A stretch of 64,000 nt of DNA from Akkermansiaceae bacterium UBA956. Lineage in GTDB: Bacteria; Verrucomicrobiota; Verrucomicrobiia; Verrucomicrobiales; Akkermansiaceae. Positions 44,062-52,642 of this stretch are shown here, piece after piece. The notes beneath the pieces were generated by a model. That model was not told the origin of the DNA and ran no database searches. It saw nothing but the letters and a program-made list of their open reading frames with translations. Both the position numbers and the translations under genes were made by a program. The DNA lies in NCBI GenBank assembly GCA_002293145.1, contig DBCO01000027.1, forward strand, positions 124,001 to 188,000. The letters run 5' to 3'. Each line of letters begins with the position of its first letter. The first letter of the stretch is position 1.

Positions 44062-47052
44062 TTAGCGGGTTTCTTCAGCTTCTTTTTTCTGTTGTGCGAC
44101 CGACTTGATGCCGGGCATGGCTTCATATTCTTTGACTAGCTCTTCGACATCAGCCCAAGCATCTTTATCTGCTTGAGTCATTTTTTCGTAAATCCTTCTT
44201 GTAGAATCAGCATAGTTAAATCCTCCATTGTAGGCACCTTGTTGGTCGCCAGGTTTGCCATCCAAGCCAGCAGCATTGCGCTGCCAAAGAAGCTCCATCC
44301 AGCGTTTACAAGCGGGAGCAGAATAGGCAATTGCTCCACGTTGGTTACCAAAGCAGATCGACGAGTAGCTGAAAATCGCATCGTTGATTTGACTTTGTTT
44401 CTCATAGGACAGAGCTAAAAGCATACTCACAGGTGCAGTAAACATCGAAAAGTTATTCGTTTTCCGGTCCAAGTACATCTTGGCAAACTCATTTGTCTTT
44501 GCCCAATCTTCTTTAGCTGCGAGCAATTCGACTTTGCGATAGAGCGCTTTCTCCTTTTGAACCTTCTTGTCTGATCCTTCAAAAATTTCCGTCAGATCCT
44601 TAATGGCGGTATCGAGATCAGCGGCGGCTTTACTACGACCCAAAATATCGGCACGGCCAAACATCGCCTCAAACTTGTAACCGCCATCTTTGCGGTCAAG
44701 AGCTTCGGTGTAATAATCGAGAGCTTCACGGGGAGCGCTGGTTTTTTCACGAATAAAATCTCCTACGCGAACTAAGATGAATGAGGTAAGATCTTTGGGC
44801 GTAAACGCAGATTTTAGCTCTGTGAAGAGCACCTTGATCATGGCCTCTGCCTTCACTCGCTCACCATCTTCCTTAGTGCTCTTAACCACTTCCTCAAAGA
44901 CGCCAATCACGGCCATGCGTAGAAGTGCGCGCGCAACAGTGTCTTTGACGCGGACTTTAGGGAAATTGTAATAGTGCTCCTTCAGTTCAGCGGGACTATG
45001 CTTGCTTAGGTAGAACTCAGTATAGGAACCAATGGCTTCTTCCAGACCTTGCGAGGACGGATCAGTAGCCATCTCAGCGATTACATCGCGCAATCGCTCA
45101 AGGCCTTCTTCGCTACGACCTACGGCATCCATTGAGTAAATTCCAGCCACTGCGGCTTGGGCGCGGAATGGTGAGCCTTCCGCATATTCTTTCCAGAACA
45201 TATCGATCCATGGTGCGGCATCCTTAATCCGTGGATTTTCTTCCTTAGGTGTGCTCTTTTGACCCAACATGCTGATCAACAGATAAACCGACTCACCGGC
45301 GACCATGTCAGCGCCGCGACGTTTCGCAAGTTCGTAGCCTTTGGTGTAATACTCCTCAGCCTCTTTTTTCTGCCCTTCGGCGAGATGAACATTGCCTTTC
45401 AAGTTGAAGGCAAGATCGAGCACTTCAGTCTGAGGAAACTCGGTCTCCAAACGATTGAGTTTTTCCAGCGCAGGAGCGTGCTCATCCGTGCCGTAGTGGC
45501 AGTTGGCACGATCATAGAGAGCAAAGGGCAGGTAGGGGTTTTTGCTCGGATCGGGGTATTCCTTGAGGAAAGAGTCCAACAGGACAGCAGCTCTTTCCAG
45601 AATCTGCATTTTCGCAAGGTTTGAGCCTTGGAAGAAAAGTGCTGCTTGACGCGATTTCGATTGTGGATACTCCGAAGCATGCTGATCCAAGAGCGGCTGT
45701 GCTTTTTCGTATTCGCCCTCAAAATAATAGGAGCCACCGAGCACGTGGAGGCAGATGTCATGCTGCTCACTGCCTTTATCCAATTTGTCGATCAACACCG
45801 TCGCGACCTCGATGCACTTCTTGTATTCACCCTCTGCAAAGAGCGAGGTCAACATCATGCGGCGCACCGCGGGAACATGCTCGGAACTGGGGAATGCCTT
45901 GAGGAAAACTTGTCCGTATTTTTCTGTGGTCAACACCTCGCCGATGATCGAACTGGTGCGCACCAATTGGAAGAGGTTGTTTTCCCGCTTCAGATGCTTC
46001 GGATAATACAACTCCATGTTTTCGTATGCAGCGAAGGCTCCGCGAGCATTGCCATTCACTTCGTGAATAAAAGCCAAGGCGAGCAATTGTGTAGTTTCTG
46101 ATTGCTTGTTTTCGGTCACCGACTTTTTCGCAGATTCGAGAGTGGACTTAAGGCGACTGGCCGTGATCGAGCGGGCACCGTCAATCACCCCAGCGCGCGA
46201 TCCCATTGCAGCCATGCGGACTTTTACATCCTCCAGAGTAATCTCCGTTGCGGAAACCATCTGATAGAGGGCGATCGCAGCGCGGTCCATGTTCGCCGTA
46301 TAAGCATCGTGCGACAGCTTGAGAAACAGGCGATTGTATTCCTGCATTTCAAAAGGTTCGATCACAATATCTGCACGATTTTTAGCAACGAAATCAAGCA
46401 ATGCCTGCTCTTGACCTTTATCGATCACGGCAGAGACGAAGGCCTGGAAACCAGCAACGATCGCGGCATCAGGTGTAGGGAAATTATCCTTGTTGCGGAT
46501 CGCGATTTCCAAGTTTTCCATGCCTTCGGGAAGTTTGCCGAGCTTGAAGTAGCAAACCGCAAAATTGATGTGCAAAGAACCAGGCGCATATTTGTCCTTG
46601 CCACGCTCTTTGCTACGCTCTTCTAGGAATTTTTTGTATTGGCGGATGGCCAGATCAAACTGCTCAGCGCCAAGTGCCGCATCACCCCATTTCAGGAGGG
46701 CGATCTTGTGGTAAAGATTGCCTGCTCCGTCCTTATCGGGCGGGTAATCGCGATAGCAGGCCTCGAAGGACTTCATCGCTTCATCGAACTGATTCAAGCG
46801 ACTTTGGCAAATGCCTTTGCGGTAAAACAAAATGCCAATTTTAGAACCATAGAGTGTCTTCAGGTTTGGCATGCCCGTGGCCTTGTCGAGCATCGTAAGA
46901 GCCTCCGCCCACTTATTCTCATTCATGCGCTGGAGCGAATTTGTCACCAACACATCAAGGCTTTCTCCTTGCGCATGCGCGAGGGGAGAAGCGAACATGG
47001 CCAAGGAGCAGGCGCAAAGAAAAAAAATTCGGTTGAAGCTGGAGAGTTTCAT
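44062..47052 (-). CDS. Large secreted TPR-repeat protein of the ExbB/ExbD cluster
   Basis: 996 residues with a signal peptide (about 1-27, ASPLAHAQ). Almost the whole chain is TPR-like, for example ALTMLDKATGMPNLKTLYGS, FDLAIRQYKKFLEERSKERG and EYEKAQPLLDQHASEYPQS. This gives a long alpha-solenoid in the periplasm that can bind several partners. The upstream genes encode the ExbB-ExbD-ExbD channel, but a strong terminator at 47163-47210 separates them, so expression of this gene may be lower or independent. The 333-residue protein gene follows. A role as the receptor or scaffold driven by the proton channel is inference. Confidence 0.85.
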   Translation of the reverse strand: MKLSSFNRIFFLCACSLAMFASPLAHAQGESLDVLVTNSLQRMNENKWAEALTMLDKATGMPNLKTLYGSKIGILFYRKGICQSRLNQFDEAMKSFEACYRDYPPDKDGAGNLYHKIALLKWGDAALGAEQFDLAIRQYKKFLEERSKERGKDKYAPGSLHINFAVCYFKLGKLPEGMENLEIAIRNKDNFPTPDAAIVAGFQAFVSAVIDKGQEQALLDFVAKNRADIVIEPFEMQEYNRLFLKLSHDAYTANMDRAAIALYQMVSATEITLEDVKVRMAAMGSRAGVIDGARSITASRLKSTLESAKKSVTENKQSETTQLLALAFIHEVNGNARGAFAAYENMELYYPKHLKRENNLFQLVRTSSIIGEVLTTEKYGQVFLKAFPSSEHVPAVRRMMLTSLFAEGEYKKCIEVATVLIDKLDKGSEQHDICLHVLGGSYYFEGEYEKAQPLLDQHASEYPQSKSRQAALFFQGSNLAKMQILERAAVLLDSFLKEYPDPSKNPYLPFALYDRANCHYGTDEHAPALEKLNRLETEFPQTEVLDLAFNLKGNVHLAEGQKKEAEEYYTKGYELAKRRGADMVAGESVYLLISMLGQKSTPKEENPRIKDAAPWIDMFWKEYAEGSPFRAQAAVAGIYSMDAVGRSEEGLERLRDVIAEMATDPSSQGLEEAIGSYTEFYLSKHSPAELKEHYYNFPKVRVKDTVARALLRMAVIGVFEEVVKSTKEDGERVKAEAMIKVLFTELKSAFTPKDLTSFILVRVGDFIREKTSAPREALDYYTEALDRKDGGYKFEAMFGRADILGRSKAAADLDTAIKDLTEIFEGSDKKVQKEKALYRKVELLAAKEDWAKTNEFAKMYLDRKTNNFSMFTAPVSMLLALSYEKQSQINDAIFSYSSICFGNQRGAIAYSAPACKRWMELLWQRNAAGLDGKPGDQQGAYNGGFNYADSTRRIYEKMTQADKDAWADVEELVKEYEAMPGIKSVAQQKKEAEETR

Positions 47053-47162
47053 GGTGGCAAGTTTTGAGAATTGTTTTTGATGGTGTTTTTCAACGCGGAT
47101 AGCGAGGGGAAGTTGTCTTAATATGATAACGCTTGAGAGAAAAAAGTCTTGGGGAAAAATGG

Positions 47163-47210
47163 AAAAAACCGGGGCAGACAGTCTGCGGAGGCGCAGACGG
47201 GCAGCCCCGG
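47163..47210 (-). terminator. Rho-independent terminator after the exbB-exbD-exbD genes
   Basis: On the minus strand CCGGGGC pairs with GCCCCGG (7 bp), with an inner GTCTGCG/CGCAGAC stem (7 bp, loop CCTC) and a symmetric 5x5 internal loop, followed by a T6 run. It is placed 24 bases after the ExbD stop and 110 before the TPR gene start. Confidence 0.85.
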
Positions 47211-47233
47211 CATATTAGATCAGATCTTGGAAA

Positions 47234-47698
47234 TCAATCAACAAGGTCTGTGAATGTCACGGAGCTGATTCCCGCACCAACGAGCGCATTGAGAACATCG
47301 ATGACTCGTTGTTGGTTGCTGCCACCATCGACCCAAATTTGAACCAATGGTTTTTTACCGCCGGAATTGGCACCCGCTACGTAGAGTTGCAACTGCTGTG
47401 AGAGCTGAGGAACTTCGCGCGAGCTGGTATCAGTATCGAGCATTTGCTGACTGCTGCCAGCACCCGTGAAAATTGCGCCATTTGCGTCGACTTTAATAAA
47501 AAGCGGATCAATGTCAGGCATTTCTGCATCACTGGGCGCAGCGGCTGGCAATGCGAGTGGTACATCAACCTCTTTCTTTTGAATCGAAGTAGCAACGAGG
47601 AAGTAAATAAGAAGAAGGAAGCAAACGTCAATCAGCGACGAAATGTCCAGCGCCGGCATCGCTTCTTCAGCACTTTGGTATTTTCTGTGTCGGGCCAT
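47234..47698 (-). CDS. exbD: ExbD/TolR-family biopolymer transport protein (copy 1)
   Basis: 154 residues. Membrane helix with channel aspartate in LDISSLIDVCFLLLIYFLV (about 17-35), then a periplasmic domain ending in VNALVGAGISSVTF-like strands. It should form the ExbD part of a proton-driven motor with the ExbB two genes upstream. It lies 21 bases after the other exbD. The copy at 40232 is a close relative. Confidence 0.93.
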   Translation of the reverse strand: MARHRKYQSAEEAMPALDISSLIDVCFLLLIYFLVATSIQKKEVDVPLALPAAAPSDAEMPDIDPLFIKVDANGAIFTGAGSSQQMLDTDTSSREVPQLSQQLQLYVAGANSGGKKPLVQIWVDGGSNQQRVIDVLNALVGAGISSVTFTDLVD

Positions 47699-47719
47699 GG
47701 AGTTTTTATGTGATTTGAA

Positions 47720-48166
47720 TTATTTACTCGTTACAAATGTCGCGAACATGACTTGGTCGACACCAGCGCCTGCTGAAGCAGCAATCGCTTTCCGCGAGTG
47801 CTTGAACACGGCATCCTTGTCACCACGTAAGTGAAGTTTGGATTTGTAGCCTTTCAGGTCATTTTGTTCCTTGGCTTTTTTCACCATATCAAAGATTGCT
47901 GTTTCATCCTCTAATGCCTCGCCTCGCTCTGTAGTAAAGGAGCCATCGGGAAGCACGTTCACAACGATTCGACCATTCTTATCTTCTTGTTTCTTTCCAA
48001 AACTAGCAATCGGCGGGCGCACCTTCACATCTTGCTTCACAATAACTGCATTGGAATTCACCACGAAGAAAATCAGCAGCAAGAACACCATGTCAATCAT
48101 AGGAGACATGTCCAGAGCGCATTCCTCATCATTTGCAGAAGCGGCATTACGTAGTTTAGATGACAT
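47720..48166 (-). CDS. exbD: ExbD/TolR-family biopolymer transport protein (copy 2)
   Basis: 148 residues with the helix ALDMSPMIDMVFLLLIFFVV (about 17-36) carrying the channel aspartate. Its periplasmic domain (RIVVNVLPDGSFTTERGE and on) differs clearly from copy 1, so the two ExbD proteins are not redundant and may form a mixed dimer. It lies between exbB and copy 1, 68 bases after exbB. Confidence 0.92.
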   Translation of the reverse strand: MSSKLRNAASANDEECALDMSPMIDMVFLLLIFFVVNSNAVIVKQDVKVRPPIASFGKKQEDKNGRIVVNVLPDGSFTTERGEALEDETAIFDMVKKAKEQNDLKGYKSKLHLRGDKDAVFKHSRKAIAASAGAGVDQVMFATFVTSK

Positions 48167-48233
48167 ATTTTTCAGAGATTAAAAGTGAGCTTGAATGCTC
48201 CCCCGCAATGAGAGAGCTTTACCAATGAATCGA

Positions 48234-49028
48234 TTAGACCGCAATGCCTTCTGGAATTTTTGCGTAGATTGTATCAGCGTTTACAGTAGCTGTGGCAGTA
48301 TTAAGCATGTCTTCTGCGGCTTTGATCGAATCAGATGTCAAAGCGCTCAGTTGGTTCTTGAAGTAGAAGAACATAGAAATGCAGGGAATGGCGTTGATCA
48401 AGCCCCAAAGAGTGGTCAAAAGCGCAACCGAAATGTCTCCAGCAAGCTGAGATGGGTCAGCGGAGCCAGATTCAGCCAAGGTGCCGAAGCAACCAACCAT
48501 CCCGATAACCGTGCCAAGCAGTCCAAGCATCGGTGATGCCTGAGCGCAAAGAGAGATGTAGTTGATCCAAGTCATCGATTTGCGAGTCTCGTTTGTCGTG
48601 AAGTCCGCCATGGCATCTTCTACTTGATCGCGGCCGAGGTCCTCGGGGCGAGTTGCGTCGATGTTAGGGAAAGAATAAGCAACCAAACGGCCGAGGTAGC
48701 TGGGATGAGAAGCAGCAAGCTCAATGGCTGAGCGCACGCGGACATTTGCCATGTGATCCATGAGAGCTGCCTTCAAGTCTTCAGGGATGTATTTGGCCTT
48801 CGTCAAGTTCATGGCGCAGAAGATCGACAGCGCGATGAACGCGATAATAGCGGCTCCGATGAAAAGCATGGTCGGACCGCCATCAATGACCCATTTTGTC
48901 AAAAGTGATTTCTTGACAACTGGCGCGTCTGCTGCTGCCTGAGCGAACAGCGCAGGCATGGTGACAAGACCGGTAGTTAGCATGGCAGCCACAAACTTGG
49001 TGCGGGATGAAACGAGTTTTTGAATCAT
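48234..49028 (-). CDS. exbB: MotA/TolQ/ExbB-family proton channel protein
   Basis: 264 residues. A signal-like N-terminus (about 1-30) and a first helix (TMLFIGAAIIAFIALSIF) precede a cytoplasmic region and two further helices (SPMLGLLGTVIGMVGCFGTL and LLTTLWGLINAIPCISMFFY). The TLWGLINAIPC and GLLGTVIGM motifs are typical. It should form the pentameric stator whose proton flux drives the ExbD dimer. No tonB gene follows, so the output is probably the TPR protein or a distant TonB. First gene of the cluster, preceded by a 218-base intergenic region. Confidence 0.92.
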   Translation of the reverse strand: MIQKLVSSRTKFVAAMLTTGLVTMPALFAQAAADAPVVKKSLLTKWVIDGGPTMLFIGAAIIAFIALSIFCAMNLTKAKYIPEDLKAALMDHMANVRVRSAIELAASHPSYLGRLVAYSFPNIDATRPEDLGRDQVEDAMADFTTNETRKSMTWINYISLCAQASPMLGLLGTVIGMVGCFGTLAESGSADPSQLAGDISVALLTTLWGLINAIPCISMFFYFKNQLSALTSDSIKAAEDMLNTATATVNADTIYAKIPEGIAV

Positions 49029-49246
49029 AGGAGTAAGATGAGGTTAATCGTGTGCAAGGGGTTAATTCCAATTTTTTAAGTTCACGGCAAGTACGAATTT
49101 ATTTATTTTCACTCGCATTTCTTGGTTGACAACTTAGACGACAATGAACCTAACGGCCCACCCGACAAATTCCTTAGATAAAACTGACCCGCATAACGCT
49201 TTACATGGCAGCACGCCTTCCTAAAGTCAGGTCAACTTCACAACCC

Positions 49247-50650
49247 ATGACATACCTACACGATCAATTTTTTTTACTCACCGAGACAGCCCAGCGCCTC
49301 TTTCATGAAGTCGCCAAACACGAGCCGATTTATGATTACCACTGCCATCTCTCGCCTCAGGAAATTGCACAAAACCATCGATGGGAGAACATCACCGAGC
49401 TCTGGCTGGGCGGCGACCACTACAAGTGGCGGCTGATGCGTGCCAACGGCATCGCAGAGCGATTGATCACAGGCGATGCCTCTCCACGGGAAAAATTCCA
49501 AGCCTGGGCCGAGACAGTCCCACAGACCTTGCGCAACCCGATGCATCACTGGGTTCACATGGAGCTGCGCAGCTACTTCGGTATTTACGAACTTCTGAGT
49601 CCAGCAACGGCGGAATCGATCTGGAAGCGGTGCAACGCGCGACTCGCCGAGCCAGACTTCTGTGTGCATGGAATTCTCGAAAAATTCCGTGTACAGATGG
49701 TAGGCACCACAGATGATCCTGCGGACACACTCGATCACCACCTCGCCATCGCACACACTGGCCTCAGCACGCAAGTGCTTCCAACATTTCGACCCGATAA
49801 AGCCTTCGCGATCGATCAATCATTTTATCGCAATTGGATCGAAAAACTCGCAACCACCGCAGAAATGGCAATTGTGGATGTCGCCAGCCTATTTTCCGCC
49901 TTACGCAAACGTCACGACGATTTCCATGCAGCAGGAGCACGTATGTCCGACCACGGGCTCGACCGCTGTCCCGCCCTGCCCTGCTCTGATACCGAGGCGG
50001 AATGCATTTTTCAAAAAGCACTCAGCGCCCAAACCATATCCGCGACGGAAAAAGAACAGTTTACCTTCGCGCTGATGCTTTTCTTCGGCCAACTCGATGC
50101 CGAAAAAGGCTGGACTAAGCAACTCCACCTCGGCCCATTCCGCAACGTCAGTTCGCGCATGGCCAGCGCACTCGGACCCGATAGCGGCTTCGATACGATC
50201 GGCGATAGCCCGCAAGGCCACGGCCTTGTCACCTACCTCGATGCCCTCGCCTGCCGCGATCAACTCCCTGGCGTGATCCTCTACAACATCAATCCGCGCG
50301 ACAATTATCTCTTCGCTGCCATGACCGGAGCATTCCAAGATGGCAGTCGTCCTGGCAAAATCCAGTTCGGCTCTGGTTGGTGGTTCCTTGATCAAAAAGA
50401 CGGCATGGAACTGCAACTCAATGCACTCTGCTCCACAGGTCTGCTCTCGCGCTTCGTCGGTATGCTTACCGATTCCCGCAGTTTTCTCTCGTTCCCGCGC
50501 CACGAGTATTTCCGCCGCATTTTGTGCAACATGATCGGCAGCGAAGCAGAACGTGGCGAGCTACCCGATGATTTTGAGACCCTCGCTCAGCTTGTGCGCC
50601 AAGTTTGCTCCCTCAATGCCAAACAAATGCTGGCAGCCACATCGCTCTAA
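49247..50650 (+). CDS. uxaC: Glucuronate (uronate) isomerase
   Basis: 467 residues from the ATG at 49247; an upstream ATG at 49205 is possible. PIYDYHCHLSPQEIA at about 27-41 holds the HxH metal site (H32, H34) of the UxaC family. It isomerises D-glucuronate to D-fructuronate or galacturonate to tagaturonate. It fits with the fucosidase and esterase as part of polysaccharide use. No other uronate pathway gene is adjacent. The CAP-domain gene starts 6 bases after. Confidence 0.92.
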   Translation: MTYLHDQFFLLTETAQRLFHEVAKHEPIYDYHCHLSPQEIAQNHRWENITELWLGGDHYKWRLMRANGIAERLITGDASPREKFQAWAETVPQTLRNPMHHWVHMELRSYFGIYELLSPATAESIWKRCNARLAEPDFCVHGILEKFRVQMVGTTDDPADTLDHHLAIAHTGLSTQVLPTFRPDKAFAIDQSFYRNWIEKLATTAEMAIVDVASLFSALRKRHDDFHAAGARMSDHGLDRCPALPCSDTEAECIFQKALSAQTISATEKEQFTFALMLFFGQLDAEKGWTKQLHLGPFRNVSSRMASALGPDSGFDTIGDSPQGHGLVTYLDALACRDQLPGVILYNINPRDNYLFAAMTGAFQDGSRPGKIQFGSGWWFLDQKDGMELQLNALCSTGLLSRFVGMLTDSRSFLSFPRHEYFRRILCNMIGSEAERGELPDDFETLAQLVRQVCSLNAKQMLAATSL

Positions 50651-50656
50651 TTCGCC

Positions 50657-51673
50657 ATGAGAAAACTTCTGCTCTCCCTATCGACAATCGTCCTGCTTCA
50701 GCCCGCGCATGCACAAGCAACGAGTGCCGATGAACTGCTCGCGGCGCTTCAAACCTGCATGGAGAAAGGAAAACCCGCGGCAGAACTCATCGCTACCCTC
50801 GATGAATTGCCCAGTGAAGAGATCAAAAAACTCATCCCCAACCTCGAAAAAGCATGGCCTAAAATCCGCGATGCATACATCTCCGCGCTCCAGTCCACAG
50901 CAAAGAATTACAACTCAGGCCCTACAAAAAACCAGAATCAAGCCCGCATTCGCCAATTGCGTGAGGATTTTCAAAGCGTCTATCGACTGGATGAAAATGC
51001 GATGAAGCCACTGCTCAAGACCAAGAGCATGCCCGCCATCGAGGAGCTGCGCAGCTTGATGCTACCCAAACCGGAGCAACTGCTAAAACTGGGCGGTGAA
51101 CCTTTGGCGAAACTGCGACATGGGGCGATCGAGCTCGCAACCTTTCGCGATGCGGCACTGGACACAGATCTCTCCACCATTGAAGTCGATGCGGTAAAAA
51201 CATTGCACGCTGCTGAGAAAAAAGCTGCCGAGGATATTTCTGCTCTGCCTAAAGACTCGCTGAGGATCTTGATCGACAATGAAAAACGCGCAATCAAGGA
51301 ACAAGTCCCTGAGCAGGAAGTCAAAGGTGTAGAGGAGTGCAATCTGTGGCGCTTGTTAGCAGGGCTGAATGCTTGCACGCTCGATCCAAAACTTTGTGAG
51401 GCAGCCCGAGATCACTCAAAAGACATGGCAGAAAAAGGATTTTTCGCCCATGAGAGCCCCGTGCCAGGGAAAACGACCCCGTGGGATCGCGCCAAGAATT
51501 TTGACACCAGTGCTTCTGGTGAAAATATTTTTATGGGATCCAACTCACCCCACTCGGCCAACAGCGGTTGGTTTTTCTCGCCCGGACACCATAAAAACAT
51601 GTTTAGCCCTGCCCAAAATCGCATCGGACTTGGCCAACACAATGCGCACTGGACGCAACTTTTCGGGCGCTGA
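50657..51673 (+). CDS. Secreted CAP-domain (SCP/PR1-like) protein
   Basis: 338 residues with a signal peptide (about 1-20). The first half is helical (about 25-215, rich in Lys and Glu). From about 225 a CAP domain follows: CTLDPKLCEAARDHSKDMAE, FFAHESPVPGKTTPWDRA, SASGENI and a final HHKNMFSPAQNRIGLG. Conserved His and Glu of the CAP cavity are present. CAP proteins are secreted and bind lipids or sterols or act as proteases; function is not predictable here. It is six bases after uxaC. Confidence 0.85.
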   Translation: MRKLLLSLSTIVLLQPAHAQATSADELLAALQTCMEKGKPAAELIATLDELPSEEIKKLIPNLEKAWPKIRDAYISALQSTAKNYNSGPTKNQNQARIRQLREDFQSVYRLDENAMKPLLKTKSMPAIEELRSLMLPKPEQLLKLGGEPLAKLRHGAIELATFRDAALDTDLSTIEVDAVKTLHAAEKKAAEDISALPKDSLRILIDNEKRAIKEQVPEQEVKGVEECNLWRLLAGLNACTLDPKLCEAARDHSKDMAEKGFFAHESPVPGKTTPWDRAKNFDTSASGENIFMGSNSPHSANSGWFFSPGHHKNMFSPAQNRIGLGQHNAHWTQLFGR

Positions 51674-51682
51674 TCCTTTTGC

Positions 51683-52576
51683 TTATTCTTTTCGCAATAG
51701 CAAATCGATCAGAGGGTGTTTGATTTTCCTCTCCGCCGTGATCGCATAAATGGTCGTCTTGATTTCATCCGTAGTGCCCAATATCTCTAAGCGATATCGT
51801 TTGGCCGTATCCGCCGCCACAGCGCTGGGAGTCACAATGTAGCCGAGGCCCTCTGCGGCAGCAATTTTGGCAAACGCTGGATCTTCAAATTCGCCGATGA
51901 TCTTGGACGCAATCTTGTGCCGAAAAAACCACTTTTCGAGCTCGCGGCGCATGATGCAATTCTGAGTGGGTAATAGGGCTCGCGCTTGATTCAAAGAGCG
52001 GGGAAATCGACCTATGAGCTTCTTCGCAAACACCTTAGCACCCAAAAATGACACGCCGCTTGTGCAAAGCTCATGATTGAAAAATCGGCTCATTTCGCCA
52101 GAAGAAGCAGTTTCATCGGCAATCACCAAATCCAAGCGATGCTGTTGCAACATCGTCAAAAGATCTCCGAGCTTGCCCTCTTGGCAGCTTATCCGATTTT
52201 CTTCGCTCTGAAATGCCGGTCGCAATAATTGATAGCAGAGCATTTTGGGAACGGCATCGATCACGCCTACATGCAAATGCAGGCGCCGACCTGACAAACC
52301 TGTGGAAGCAGATTTCGTAATCTCGACCCCTAAGGTGAAGATATCTTCTGCATATTGCACAATCGACTGTCCAAACTCAGTGAGTCGCAATACTCTGCCA
52401 GATGTAAAAAACAACTTTTCACCCAGCACATCTTCCAATTGCTTGATCTGCGTACAAATGGATGATTGAGACACATGCAACTTTTCCGCAGCCATGCGTA
52501 GACCACCCTCCATTGCCACCGCATAAAAATAACGAAGGTGATGAAAATTCAAATCGTTGCTGTATAACTCTTTCAT
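51683..52576 (-). CDS. LysR-family transcriptional regulator (NhaR-like)
   Basis: 297 residues from the Met at 52576; a start at 52594 is also open. Residues about 10-68 form the winged HTH (LNFHHLRYFYAVAMEGGLRMAA then QSSICTQIKQLEDVLGEKLF), followed by the effector-binding domain. The sequence is closest in style to NhaR, a regulator of cation antiport genes. It is divergent from an Alx/TerC gene with a symmetrical operator between them at 52600-52616, so that gene is its probable target. Confidence 0.9.
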   Translation of the reverse strand: MKELYSNDLNFHHLRYFYAVAMEGGLRMAAEKLHVSQSSICTQIKQLEDVLGEKLFFTSGRVLRLTEFGQSIVQYAEDIFTLGVEITKSASTGLSGRRLHLHVGVIDAVPKMLCYQLLRPAFQSEENRISCQEGKLGDLLTMLQQHRLDLVIADETASSGEMSRFFNHELCTSGVSFLGAKVFAKKLIGRFPRSLNQARALLPTQNCIMRRELEKWFFRHKIASKIIGEFEDPAFAKIAAAEGLGYIVTPSAVAADTAKRYRLEILGTTDEIKTTIYAITAERKIKHPLIDLLLRKE

Positions 52577-52599
52577 TTTTTGGAATGAATACATCGATT

Positions 52600-52616
52600 C
52601 TTTGAAATAGTCAAAG
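52600..52616. promoter_or_regulatory. LysR-type operator CTTTGA-AATAG-TCAAAG
   Basis: A perfect 6+6 inverted repeat with 5-base spacer, containing the T-N11-A core expected for LysR binding. It is 24 bases upstream of the LysR start and centred at about -27 to -40 relative to the predicted start of the Alx-type transcript, overlapping its -35 region. Confidence 0.75.
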
Positions 52617-52629
52617 TGTTTTTTTTGAT

Positions 52630-52635
52630 TACAAT
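52630..52635 (+). promoter_or_regulatory. -10 TACAAT of the Alx/TerC-type gene
   Basis: TACAAT ends 7 bases before the ATG at 52643. This favours that start over the upstream ATG at 52616, which would lie before the promoter, and gives an almost leaderless message. No good -35 hexamer is seen, as expected for a LysR-activated promoter. Confidence 0.55.
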
Positions 52636-52642
52636 CGTCGAC

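Noticed and set aside
45621..46626. Several plus-strand frames over the TPR gene
   Set aside because: All are antisense to a coherent TPR protein and have no family similarity.
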